A DNA stretch of 25,224 nucleotides from a virus, in IMG/VR virus record IMGVR_UViG_3300005340_000075, positions 1-25,224 of that record; one strand, given 5' to 3'. This document shows, in pieces, positions 6,695-13,793 of this stretch. The position numbers and the translations under genes were made by a program. The stretch's first letter is position 1. Every line of letters starts with the position of its first letter. Under the pieces are notes generated by a model, which worked only from the letters and a program-made list of their open reading frames with translations, did no database searches and was not told the DNA's origin.

Positions 6695-8814
6695 CGTGAT
6701 TTCACCGCGCGTAGGCCATAGCGACCGCGTTGAACATCATCAAAGCTGCCTTTCGAGAAATGCTTTTTGACGACGCCGATTATCAGTTGCTCGCCATTGG
6801 GCCCCGAACGCTGTTCCTGCGTCGTCTCTGTATCGTTCGAGGCATAATTATTGACCAAGACTTGAAGCCCAGCCGCCGAGCCGCTTCGCGTCACCTGATT
6901 GGGAACGATAGTGCCAGCGCCCTTCGGAATGAAAAGCTCAGGGCCGTGCTCGCCGACAACGTATGGCGTATTGGCGCTAACCGGCCCGCCAGCAGCTTTG
7001 CCGCCGCCAAACCCTGATGGCGATCCGCCACCAAACAGGAAATTGAAACCCCCGCCACCACTTCCAAACAAACCCGATAACGCGCCTGCGAGCGGGCCAG
7101 TTACCGACATGCGCAGCGTCAGGCGAACCAGATCGCGAATGATCGAATCCGTCATTGACTTAAAAGCATCTTGGAACGTGCGCGTGCCGGTAGCGAAATC
7201 AGCAAAATTGTTTTCGAAGCTCGTAAATGATGATGTGACTATCGTATCGAACTGCTTAAACCCGTTTGCTGCATCCAACCCGAACCGCGTTAGCTCGGGG
7301 AGCTTTGACGCAGAGACGATCATCGCCTCATAAGCGTCTTTCGATTCCTTGACTGCTTTCGCCCGAGCCCGCTCCGCTTCGGTGTTATCGATGATGCCTT
7401 TGTTCACATCAAGCTGGATACGCGCAAGTCTAGCGTTCAATATTTCCTGCTCAGAGGCGACGCCAAGGCTTACACGCACCGCTGTATTCTGTTCGAGCTG
7501 CGCGACGTTAAAAGCTTGCAGTGCTCGCACGCGGGCGGCACCTAGCCTCACATCGTCCTGAACAGCTTTATCTAGTTGCAGCGTCTTTTGTCTCAACAAA
7601 TCCTGTTGCGTCGCCGCGTCGCCGAGAACGCCGACCCACCGCTCCTGAAATGTCAGATTGGCTGCAACCGCATCTTTCTCTTGCTGCAATGCCTCTGCCG
7701 CTTCCAGCGTCCGCTTGATATCTGCCGATGGGCGGGCCTGCGGGATAGCCGTCCTGACTTCAAATTGCGTTAGCCCAGATTCATCAACACCCGATGCACC
7801 GCTGCCGCGCCCGCGCTGCGGAGAAACCGCGAGCCCTGGAACTTGCAGATTGGAAAGATTTTCGTTGCCGGTTTTGCCGCCGCTTAATTTGCTGAGATCG
7901 ATGGTGCGTGCAGCTTGGGCGATATCGTTCAGCTTCTGCGCGATGAAAGCGATTACCTGCGCGGTTTCTTTCTGCGCCTGCAATTGTGTTTCGGCAAACG
8001 CTTGTCCGAAAAGGTTATCGCTTTTCTTTTTGATCTCATCGATATCTTTTTTCAGTTGGACGATGCGATCATTCAGTCCTTTGTCAACGCCCTTGCCCAA
8101 TGCTTCGAGGCTGTCGCCAGCCGCTTTGATGCCGCCCTTGCCTGCGAGGTCTTGCAGAATACGACCGACTTCAATTTGCCGTTTGCCGAACAGATCGGAC
8201 GCGAAAGCATTTTTCTGAAACTGATCGGCAAGACCATCATAAGCCTTGATAACAATATCGATGGCCTCTGCCGTGCTGTTCGCGTTCGTCACTTGCCGGA
8301 TCAAAGCCGGATTAATCTTCGCCAGCGCATCATAAAGCGGGCCGGTGCCCTTCGATTTCAATTCATCGATTGCGACAGTCATGCGCTCGATGCCGCGCTC
8401 AGCTTTTTCGAAATCGACGCCGGTTGCGGTGGCTGACTGGCCCAACGCTTTTAATTGATTGAGCGTGAAGCCTGTCGTCTCTGCCGCCTCCTTCATCGCC
8501 TTTTGTTTTTCGACAAATTTGTCGGTTTTGTCGTTTAGAAATCCAATCGCCAACGTCGCCGCGCCGATACCAGCAGCGACGGTTAATCCCACCGGGCCAA
8601 GAGCGCTAAATATTCCACCGATAGGCCCTGCCGATGCAGCGAATCGAGAAACAAAGCCGGAAAATTCCTGCTCGATTTTTGAATTCATCTGCGAGAAACG
8701 AGTCTCGATAGCCTTCGTCTGCGTGTCCGCGATCTTAACCGCGTCCTTCATGTCCTTTTCGAACTTGGTCAGTTGCGCGGACAGCGCGACGACGAGCGCG
8801 GCAGTATCAGCCAT
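6691..8814 (-). CDS. Tail tape measure protein
   Basis: A 707-residue protein immediately after the tail chaperone, its normal position. It begins with a helical segment (MADTAALVVALSAQLTKFEK), has a hydrophobic stretch at about residues 60-95 (GIFSALGPVGLTVAAGIG), long helical and coiled-coil-prone middle sections (170-340 and 370-560), and then a Gly/Phe-rich region at about 575-600. It ends with the domain GPVSANTPYVVGEHGPELFI that closes many siphophage tape measures, plus a short tail. Tape measures fix tail length; at roughly 0.15 nm per residue, a family rule of thumb, the tail would be about 100 nm. The ATG at 8814 follows the frameshifted chaperone TAA directly. The C-terminal Gly-rich region is common in tape measures that cross membranes. 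Confidence 0.93.
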   Translation of the reverse strand: MADTAALVVALSAQLTKFEKDMKDAVKIADTQTKAIETRFSQMNSKIEQEFSGFVSRFAASAGPIGGIFSALGPVGLTVAAGIGAATLAIGFLNDKTDKFVEKQKAMKEAAETTGFTLNQLKALGQSATATGVDFEKAERGIERMTVAIDELKSKGTGPLYDALAKINPALIRQVTNANSTAEAIDIVIKAYDGLADQFQKNAFASDLFGKRQIEVGRILQDLAGKGGIKAAGDSLEALGKGVDKGLNDRIVQLKKDIDEIKKKSDNLFGQAFAETQLQAQKETAQVIAFIAQKLNDIAQAARTIDLSKLSGGKTGNENLSNLQVPGLAVSPQRGRGSGASGVDESGLTQFEVRTAIPQARPSADIKRTLEAAEALQQEKDAVAANLTFQERWVGVLGDAATQQDLLRQKTLQLDKAVQDDVRLGAARVRALQAFNVAQLEQNTAVRVSLGVASEQEILNARLARIQLDVNKGIIDNTEAERARAKAVKESKDAYEAMIVSASKLPELTRFGLDAANGFKQFDTIVTSSFTSFENNFADFATGTRTFQDAFKSMTDSIIRDLVRLTLRMSVTGPLAGALSGLFGSGGGGFNFLFGGGSPSGFGGGKAAGGPVSANTPYVVGEHGPELFIPKGAGTIVPNQVTRSGSAAGLQVLVNNYASNDTETTQEQRSGPNGEQLIIGVVKKHFSKGSFDDVQRGRYGLRAVKSR

Positions 8815-9407
8815 TTAATTCGGCCTCGCCGCACGCAAGTGATCATAGTCGAGCAGCATTTGATCGAACTCCTGATCCGTTGGTGCTTCTAGTTTCTGTT
8901 CTGGATTGTTCGCGTAGTTGACGCCATCGATGCACGCCGCCAATTCCCACATCGTCATCTCGTCTAGTTCACGCGGCGAGAATCCGACTGCTGCTCCGAG
9001 CCCGTAGATAACGGAGCGCTTGTACCGTCCGTCGTCCCGGAAGATGGAGCGTCCTGCGCCTTCGCTCCCGCTGGTGTTTTTTTTTCTGGATTATCGTCTT
9101 GCACGCCGACGAGCGCGGCCATGATGACGGCTTGCGCTGGCAGGACGTTTTCGGCGAACGGGCGATCATCGACATAGCGATTGATAAGCGTCATCGCTCT
9201 TTCTGGAATCGCGCCGCCGCCGATAAGTCCGAGCCTGAGGGTTTCCCGTATATCGTTGAAATGCCACTTGCCGTTTGCCAAGCGCGTATAGATTTCGGCA
9301 AAGCCGCAGCCGCATTTTTCCTCAAGCTCAAGCACGCATTTCAGTTTCGCAACGTTGAATTTATGCGTGCCGTCTGCCCACTGTAGTTCGATCTCACCAC
9401 TCGGCAT
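8815..9407 (-). CDS. Tail assembly chaperone, -1 frameshift fusion (G/GT-like)
   Basis: Two products are read from one start (ATG 9407). The zero-frame product has 147 residues and stops at 8966-8964: residues 1-100 resemble the gene-transfer-agent tail chaperone family (MPSGEIELQWADGTHKFNVA, KCGCGFAEIYTRLANG), then a low-complexity Ser/Gly/Thr tail. At codons 108-110, GAA AAA AAA sits in a run of nine A; a -1 slip there opens a second frame that reads on for 87 residues (NTSGSEGAG, then VGFSPRELDEMTMWELAACI, ending LDYDHLRAARPN) and stops at 8815, one base before the tape-measure ATG. The total would be 197 residues. The second frame has a stop three codons upstream of the slip and no usable start before its conserved part, so slippage is the natural way to express it. 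This mirrors the lambda gpG/gpGT arrangement. Confidence 0.8.
9077..9085 (-). promoter_or_regulatory. Slippery site for -1 frameshift (A-run)
   Basis: On the minus strand this is a run of nine A inside GAA AAA AAA ACA. It contains a slippery heptamer of the form A AAA AAA, where both tRNAs can re-pair after slipping back one base. After the slip the frame reads AAC ACC AGC and stays open to the tape measure gene. The alternative +1 frame ends at 8969 without extending the protein, so only -1 gives a meaningful product. I did not assess a stimulatory RNA structure. Confidence 0.75.
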
Positions 9408-9411
9408 TGCT

Positions 9412-9873
9412 TTACGCTGCGACGAACGCCAGCGCCCCGTTGTTGACCATCGTTACGTCGATGTTCACTTTCTGACCTCGAACGCCGCTATAGGAGAGCT
9501 TCGACAGGATGAACGCGCCCTGTAGATAGCCCAAGCCCAGCGGAGAGGTTGTCGGCGAGACAAGCTGGATACGCGCTTGCCGCTCCGTCGCGCCGAGAAA
9601 CCAATCCAGCCACGTGTGGAAACTCTCGACGGCCATCACGCCGCTGCCGGTAACTTCGGCAGACAGCGAATTAACGTCTTTCGCTTCCCAAGCGGGCAAG
9701 CTTGGATCGGTACAGTCGGGGATGAGCGTCGTGTTCGTCGAGGCATTCAGATCGAAGTTTTTCGTCGTCAGGCCGCACGGCTCCGAGAACACATCGGGCG
9801 AGCCGGGGCTATCGCCGCCCGTGCCGATCAGCACGAGCAGTTTAGTACCGGGAATAACAGTAGGTTGCGCCAT
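9412..9873 (-). CDS. Major tail tube protein
   Basis: A 153-residue protein starting MAQPTVIPGTKLLVLIGT, with a beta-rich body containing FSEPCGLTTKNFDLNASTN, a segment around the Trp-Leu-Asp-Trp-Phe at about 90, and a C-terminal beta-rich end (VNIDVTMVNNGALAFVA). This agrees with the phage tail tube 2 / TP901-1 major tail protein family, and its place between the tail terminator and chaperone genes is standard. In the virion it would polymerise into the tail tube on the tape measure. It has the strongest visible Shine-Dalgarno in this part (AAGGAG, 8 bases before the ATG) and lies 16 bases after the previous gene, the largest gap in the window. This fits the need for high expression of the tube subunit. 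Confidence 0.9.
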   Translation of the reverse strand: MAQPTVIPGTKLLVLIGTGGDSPGSPDVFSEPCGLTTKNFDLNASTNTTLIPDCTDPSLPAWEAKDVNSLSAEVTGSGVMAVESFHTWLDWFLGATERQARIQLVSPTTSPLGLGYLQGAFILSKLSYSGVRGQKVNIDVTMVNNGALAFVAA

Positions 9874-9881
9874 AGGGGCTT

Positions 9882-9887
9882 CTCCTT
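9882..9887 (-). promoter_or_regulatory. Strong ribosome binding site of the tail tube gene
   Basis: AAGGAG on the minus strand, 8 bases before the ATG at 9873. It is a close match to the consensus and lies in the longest intergenic gap of the window, in keeping with high production of the tube subunit. Confidence 0.7.
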
Positions 9888-9889
9888 GG

Positions 9890-10294
9890 TTAGGCCAGTT
9901 GAATCAAAAAGCGGAAACTCAACGCACAGTGAGCAGTGATTCCATCTGGGTCTGGAAGATGATTGATAGAACTAATTTCCGCAACGATCACGGCATAGTT
10001 CGACACAGCGATATCTTGGTCGTCGAGCGCGGCGACAATCGCCTTGCTCAATTGCTTGGCTTTCGGGACGGTCGGATCGCGCGCCCAGCCGTCGATTTGA
10101 TAAAAGACTTCCGTCCCGTCGATACATTCGGCCTTGTCGGGCAAGACCTGAACAGGTCCGAGCGATATATACGGAAACGTCGGACCTTCCGGCACCCCGC
10201 CATAGACGCGAGCCCCCACTAATGCAGCGACGCCGGGATCGGCCTTTAATTTACTGATCAGCGCTGCGTGCAATTCAAGGGACGGATCAGACAT
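9890..10294 (-). CDS. DUF3168 tail terminator / completion protein
   Basis: A 134-residue protein starting at the ATG at 10294, overlapping the upstream stop by 8 bases. Its opening MSDPSLELHAALISKLKADP, the motif VGARVYGGVPEGPTFPYISL and the segment around a DGWARDP-containing stretch are characteristic of DUF3168 proteins (phage tail terminator, gpU/SPP1 gp17-like). Such proteins cap the tail tube and connect it to the head complex. It lies between the HK97 gp10-like and tail tube genes, the expected place. Length matches the family at about 130 residues. Confidence 0.9.
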   Translation of the reverse strand: MSDPSLELHAALISKLKADPGVAALVGARVYGGVPEGPTFPYISLGPVQVLPDKAECIDGTEVFYQIDGWARDPTVPKAKQLSKAIVAALDDQDIAVSNYAVIVAEISSINHLPDPDGITAHCALSFRFLIQLA

Positions 10295-10733
10295 TGCCGC
10301 CCCCTTGCGCTGCCGAATATTTCTTTATTTGCAGGGAAATGCGCCGCTTCATGCTGGCGACGATTTTCTTCTTCATCAGCCGGTAGGTCGGAAAGAAAAA
10401 TGGCTGCGCTCCGTTCTGTTGCGTGCCGAACTCCGCGGCTCGCGAATAATCGAACTCGCGTCCAGATACGCCTTTGCGCGTCGTCGTCGAGCCGCCAGCG
10501 ATAACGCGGACAATCGTTTCCTTGTTGCCCGGTTTCACGCCCACCGAAGCCTTCAACGCGCCGGGGGTAACGCCAGCCTCGGGCGGGCCTTCATAGATCG
10601 GCGCGACCGACGCGATAGCGTCCTTCAATATCCCGGCTTGCCGATTAAGCTCGTTGACCGCGTTCTCGCGTACCGTTTTCTGCATGTCCAAAGTCAAGGC
10701 ACGGAAGCGCTCGACCGATTTATTGACTGGCAT
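10287..10733 (-). CDS. HK97 gp10-like neck / head-tail joining protein
   Basis: A 148-residue protein from the ATG at 10733, which overlaps the upstream TAA (TAATG). A longer start at 10769 in the same frame adds residues of poor character (MGNALRERRGGL) and would overlap more, so I prefer MPVNKSVERFRALTLDMQ. It shows the pattern of HK97 gp10-type proteins: an N-terminal helix with NELNRQAGILKDAI, then YEGPPEAGVTPGALKASV and the conserved RAAEFGTQQNGAQPFFFPT segment (about 105-125), ending in a basic helix. Gp10-like proteins sit with gp16-like and DUF3168 genes in head-tail connection clusters and are thought to help join tail to head. Confidence 0.88.
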   Translation of the reverse strand: MPVNKSVERFRALTLDMQKTVRENAVNELNRQAGILKDAIASVAPIYEGPPEAGVTPGALKASVGVKPGNKETIVRVIAGGSTTTRKGVSGREFDYSRAAEFGTQQNGAQPFFFPTYRLMKKKIVASMKRRISLQIKKYSAAQGGGNV

Positions 10734-11104
10734 TAGACCGCCACGCCTTTCTCGCAGAGCATTTCCCACCAGAGGCCGTGCTTGTGGTCGCCCTGGTGCG
10801 GATCGATCACGGAACGAATGTTGTAAATCTCGCCGCTATCCTCATTTTTGCAGATCCAATCCGTATCGACCGCGTTTGATTCGGTCGACTGCCGAACGGT
10901 GATATTGGCGAAGTTTTTCCCGGTTAGACGGCTTGCCAAGATCGACTCGCCGCCAAGCTTCGGCTCGACATTCGCATAAGTGATGAACGTCGCCGTTCCC
11001 GGATATGCCCCTTCCATGCCGTAATCGGTATCAGGCGAGCCGGGTGCGCCGGCCGACCCGCGCTGATAGAAACCGATCCTGTAGCGAAGATTACCGGCTG
11101 GCAT
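10733..11104 (-). CDS. Head-tail adaptor / head closure protein (SPP1 gp16-like)
   Basis: A 123-residue protein from the ATG at 11104. The opening MPAGNLRYRIGFYQRGSAG, the beta-rich core, and the end SGEIYNIRSVIDPHQGDHKH followed by WWEMLCEKG match the phage head-tail joining family (Phage_H_T_join; HK97 gp9/SPP1 gp16-like). It forms a ring that closes the portal after packaging. It overlaps the preceding small gene by 14 bases. Its normal neighbour, the gp6/phiE125 gp8-like connector, is here nearly 7 kb upstream, the space being filled by the glycan cassette. Confidence 0.88.
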   Translation of the reverse strand: MPAGNLRYRIGFYQRGSAGAPGSPDTDYGMEGAYPGTATFITYANVEPKLGGESILASRLTGKNFANITVRQSTESNAVDTDWICKNEDSGEIYNIRSVIDPHQGDHKHGLWWEMLCEKGVAV

Positions 11105-11270
11105 CGGGCTTGCCTTTCGGGCGCTCGACGAGCTCAGCCTTGCCGTCCTTTATCGCCTTGTCGGCCACTTCCTGCTTCACGAGATGCGTCGCCCCCTTGC
11201 CATAAGAAATCATCCAGCGAGCGCCCTGCGGTTGCCAGTCATACTTTTCGTTAAAGCGAACCCAAGGCAT
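11091..11270 (-). CDS. Small conserved phage protein (59 aa), unknown function
   Basis: A 59-residue gene; its start ATG at 11270 overlaps the TGA of the preceding small gene (TGATG). It reads MPWVRFNEKYDWQPQGARWM, then SYGKGATHLVKQEVADKA, and ends in a Lys/Arg-rich tail. Small proteins of this type, opening with MPWVRF and a DWxP-like segment, occur next to head-tail genes of rhizobial and related phages, but I know of no proven function. A longer ORF upstream in the same frame, starting near 11345, lies inside a neighbouring gene and is unlikely to be the real start. Possibly a head decoration or assembly accessory protein; this is speculation. Confidence 0.8.
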   Translation of the reverse strand: MPWVRFNEKYDWQPQGARWMISYGKGATHLVKQEVADKAIKDGKAELVERPKGKPDASR

Positions 11271-11446
11271 CACAACACAACGGTTACCGATTGACTGACT
11301 ACCCAGAAATAAACGGCCACCGCGGCGACGGGAGCCACCAAGCAAATCCAGAACCAGACCGCTTGCGAGACATCACTTTGGTGCCATTTGCAAGCCCGGT
11401 AGACCCGCATGTTGCCCAGTAATGCGACCGTTTGTCTGAATTTCAT
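11270..11446 (-). CDS. Small single-span membrane protein (58 aa)
   Basis: A 58-residue gene with its start ATG at 11446 overlapping the stop of the previous membrane protein gene (ATGA) and its own TGA overlapping the next ATG (TGATG), so both junctions support it. A longer ORF in the same frame exists but starts inside the upstream gene. The protein is basic at the N-terminus (MKFRQTVALLGNMRVYRACK) and has one hydrophobic segment at about 31-52 (WFWICLVAPVAAVAVYFWVV). One span with basic N-terminus suggests a cytoplasmic N-terminus. No family recognised. It follows another small membrane protein, so the pair may act together. Confidence 0.75.
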   Translation of the reverse strand: MKFRQTVALLGNMRVYRACKWHQSDVSQAVWFWICLVAPVAAVAVYFWVVSQSVTVVL

Positions 11447-11685
11447 CGCATGATCCTCGGCACCGGGCCATACGGCAGTCCCGGTCCATATCCCAGCAGA
11501 GAGAATACCCAAACGACCACCGCTATAACGATTAGCAGCGTCACGATAATCTTGCCCCATTTATAGACATCTGCATCAGGAGGGTATCCAGCAATTTTGA
11601 GAACCCAAACAATCACGAACGCAACGAAAATTATGACCGCACAATGCAGCAGCAAATAGAGCAGGCTGACCAAGATCGTTTCCAT
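11443..11685 (-). CDS. Small two-span membrane protein (80 aa)
   Basis: An 80-residue protein with two hydrophobic segments: about 3-31 (ILVSLLYLLLHCAVIIFVAF and on) and about 44-65 (KIIVTLLIVIAVVVWVFSLL), with a short polar loop (YPPDADVYKWG) between. The start ATG at 11685 has a strong Shine-Dalgarno (AAGGGAGA) 6 bases upstream and follows the glycan cassette by 13 bases. The end overlaps the next gene as ATGA. Its function is unknown; candidates are a superinfection exclusion or host membrane protein, or a membrane anchor for the cassette. The separate membrane protein at 234-497 lies next to the lysozyme-like gene, so this one need not be the holin. Confidence 0.8.
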   Translation of the reverse strand: METILVSLLYLLLHCAVIIFVAFVIVWVLKIAGYPPDADVYKWGKIIVTLLIVIAVVVWVFSLLGYGPGLPYGPVPRIMR

Positions 11686-11691
11686 GTTCTG

Positions 11692-11699
11692 TCTCCCTT
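11692..11699 (-). promoter_or_regulatory. Strong ribosome binding site for the 80-aa membrane protein
   Basis: AAGGGAGA on the minus strand, 6 bases before the ATG at 11685. It partly overlaps the stop codon of the capsule-type gene upstream. It marks a point of strong fresh initiation at the boundary between the glycan cassette and the head-tail block. Confidence 0.6.
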
Positions 11700-12559
11700 T
11701 AGCGGATCATTTTGAAAACCGTTCCGTCGCACAGCTCGTCCTCGGTAAACTGGCAATAGGCAAGGGAGCGCAGCCACGGCATTCTTTCGGGATAAACTGG
11801 CGTTTCCACTTGGCTAAGGTCCGTTGAGCCCACCAACGCAGCAGCCGATATCGGCTCGACGAATACCGGACAGCCCATAACAACAGACTCAACCGCAGCA
11901 ATAGAACCGTGCGCGACGAGGCAGTGAGCATTGGCTAGTTCCTCTCGCAAGGGACGCTTGCTTTCTTTGTCTCGGACGATGATAGGACGCTTCGTGATCG
12001 CTTTCAGACGCTCGACCGCTCGTTTGGTCCAATTGGGGTCGCTGAATAGCTTCCAATAATCCGGAAGCGTATCGGCGATCACGATATGCTTGCCACTTCG
12101 ATTCCATGGGCTCAGTTGATTGCCTACCTCGCAGCGCTCGTCGAGCTTTAGTGCGCGCCAGCGATCATCAGGCACATCGTAAATCTGTCCCATCTGCGGG
12201 CGGTTCAGATGCCAGCGGTAATAGCCCATCTGCACGCCCATGCCGACGCCCTTGGGAAGATGCGTGGCGAACACGCGCCGCAGATATCCTCGATCCCAGT
12301 AAATCCATTTGCGGCCTGTTTTCGCCCAGTGCGCCAAGACGTAGCGAAACTCGGGGCTGCATCCGACTATGGGAATAATCTCGTCGGGCAGTTTTCCGAC
12401 CGCTTCGAAATCATTTCGCACCACACGCCCGCCAAGCTTTTCAACATAGGCGCCGATGCGCTCGAAAAGAGCCAGCTTGAATTTCTTGAGCCCGGGCGGG
12501 ATGAAAAGCGCAACGTCTTTCGGATCGACGCCTACACTTTCCAATACTCTCGTATCCAC
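11699..12559 (-). CDS. Glycosyltransferase-like protein, capsule-synthesis type
   Basis: A 286-residue protein. The first start seen is a GTG at 12559 with a G-rich stretch (GGGGGTG) ahead; a TTG at 12544 is possible. Early residues include LFIPPGLKKFKLALFERIGA, and the C-terminal part has AHCLVAHGSIAAVESVVMGC followed by a PVFVEP strand (about 211-236), a pattern similar to the sugar-nucleotide-binding half of GT-B proteins and to capsule synthesis proteins of the KpsC/KpsS type. Specific donor and acceptor cannot be named. The WIYWDRGYLRR segment (about 85-95) is of the sort found in capsule-type polysaccharide enzymes. It is the last gene of the cassette, overlapping the preceding one by 28 bases. 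No signal peptide or membrane segment, so it acts in the cytoplasm. Confidence 0.75.
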   Translation of the reverse strand: MDTRVLESVGVDPKDVALFIPPGLKKFKLALFERIGAYVEKLGGRVVRNDFEAVGKLPDEIIPIVGCSPEFRYVLAHWAKTGRKWIYWDRGYLRRVFATHLPKGVGMGVQMGYYRWHLNRPQMGQIYDVPDDRWRALKLDERCEVGNQLSPWNRSGKHIVIADTLPDYWKLFSDPNWTKRAVERLKAITKRPIIVRDKESKRPLREELANAHCLVAHGSIAAVESVVMGCPVFVEPISAAALVGSTDLSQVETPVYPERMPWLRSLAYCQFTEDELCDGTVFKMIR

Positions 12560-13218
12560 GGCACCCCCAAATACATCGCAGGCTTGCGCTTGCCGATGAA
12601 CGAAACGATCCTCGCGTCCTGCGGCAGTATCATTCCGGTCGGTCGCATCGGCCAGCCGGGTTTCTGGAAGCCATAGATGCCCGATTCCGCCCCAGCCCGC
12701 CAGCCATCGGCGTTAGGCAGCTTGTGCCATATCCAGCCCTGATCGTCGGGAAATTCATGAAAAGGCACAGCTTTGGCCTTTTCGAGCGAGAAATCGTCCC
12801 AGACCTCGTGATGGTGCCCAGCGTGAAGAAGCATGACGCTGGCGTTAAACGGGTTTGGATTGACGGCATTAACGCCCTGCAAAATCTTGAAGCTCGATGT
12901 CGTTACAAGCAGATCGTCAATCGGCTTAAGCACCATCAAATCGAGGTCGAGCGACAGGATCGGCCCTTTATGGAAGCCGTTTCTCACTTGCCATTGCCGG
13001 TCGAACATGCGCAGCCGGCAAAAGCATGATCGATCGATCAGATTTTTGTCCTCGATCTCTCGCGTCTCTACGCCGGAAATAGAATAAGGAAGGTCAGAAA
13101 AAAGATAGAAGCGATGCCGAGCACGAAGGTTTTTTTGCACTGCATTGGCAAGCCTCTGCACATCGCGGGGATTATATTTGCTGCCCCACATCCATGAGAT
13201 GACATTCACGCCGTCCAT
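12532..13218 (-). CDS. GT-A-fold glycosyltransferase-like protein
   Basis: A 228-residue protein from the ATG at 13218, overlapping the methyltransferase gene by 13 bases. N-terminal VNVISWMWGSKYNPRDVQRL opens a Rossmann-like GT-A fold; the metal-binding DxD motif is seen as LSLDLDLMVL (about 89-98) after FHKGPILSL. Further on are LQGVNAVNPNPFNASVMLL (about 113-131) and FHEFPDDQGWIWHKLP, a substrate-pocket-like stretch. Such proteins are commonly annotated as glycosyltransferases in phage genomes. The donor sugar is unknown. Together with the other enzymes here it probably extends a glycan. Length of about 230 residues is usual for small GT-A enzymes. Confidence 0.82.
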   Translation of the reverse strand: MDGVNVISWMWGSKYNPRDVQRLANAVQKNLRARHRFYLFSDLPYSISGVETREIEDKNLIDRSCFCRLRMFDRQWQVRNGFHKGPILSLDLDLMVLKPIDDLLVTTSSFKILQGVNAVNPNPFNASVMLLHAGHHHEVWDDFSLEKAKAVPFHEFPDDQGWIWHKLPNADGWRAGAESGIYGFQKPGWPMRPTGMILPQDARIVSFIGKRKPAMYLGVPWIREYWKV

Positions 13219-13793
13219 AGGACACCGATACCGTTGTCCCTGCCGCCGTCTTTGTTCAATCCGCCCCGGATGATTTCTTTGTGGCGATAATCTTTTTTGA
13301 TCTCGTCCCAGACTTCGCGGACTTCGATTGGTTTCTTATGCGCCGGTAGCCCGCCCGGTCTATGGAAATTGATGTCGTGGAACGCAACGAGCCTGCAAAT
13401 TTTGCCATAGTTCGCCCAGTCCTTTCGCACATATTCTTGCGTGTGGTTAGCGTCGATAAAACAGGCATCGAACGGGCCAAGCTTATAAACATCCTCGATC
13501 ACTTCCGGATCGGTACTGTCGCCAATAATCAGGCTGGCATGATAGCCGCGCTTGCGTAGCGCTTCGACACATTCGCGCAAATGCGGCTCGGTATCCTTGA
13601 AGCTTTTATCGCCTTGCGGGAGATCGACAGCGACGATGGTTGAACCGGCTGGCATTTTGTTTGCGATGATCCAGAGCGAGCCGCCGAACTTGCAGCCGAT
13701 TTCCAGATAAGACTTCGCGCCTTCGGATCGCATCAGCGTCGCGAGCTCAAGTATCTCGGAGCGATCCTGCAACATATATGTTTCGCATTTCAT
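13206..13793 (-). CDS. SAM-dependent methyltransferase (Methyltransf_24 / CmcI-like)
   Basis: A 195-residue class I methyltransferase. The ATG at 13793 overlaps the preceding stop (ATGA). SAM-binding motif I is YLEIGCKFGGS (about 29-39), followed by STIVAVDLPQGD (motif II acid at about 57). Motif IV-like PFDACFIDANHTQEYVRKD lies at about 107-125 and FHDINFHRPGG further on. FIDANHT with an acidic and His context resembles the CmcI/Methyltransf_24 group, which includes sugar and small-molecule O-methyltransferases. Placed among glycosyltransferase genes, its likely substrate is a sugar or glycan. It is not a typical DNA methyltransferase, lacking NPPY or PC motifs. Confidence 0.85.
   Translation of the reverse strand: MKCETYMLQDRSEILELATLMRSEGAKSYLEIGCKFGGSLWIIANKMPAGSTIVAVDLPQGDKSFKDTEPHLRECVEALRKRGYHASLIIGDSTDPEVIEDVYKLGPFDACFIDANHTQEYVRKDWANYGKICRLVAFHDINFHRPGGLPAHKKPIEVREVWDEIKKDYRHKEIIRGGLNKDGGRDNGIGVLWTA

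Noticed and set aside
8969-9175. +1-frame ORF over the tail chaperone tail
   Set aside because: It ends about where the zero-frame product ends and gives an Arg/Ser-rich string, so a +1 shift would not extend the protein usefully. The -1 frame reaches the tape measure gene and looks like a domain.
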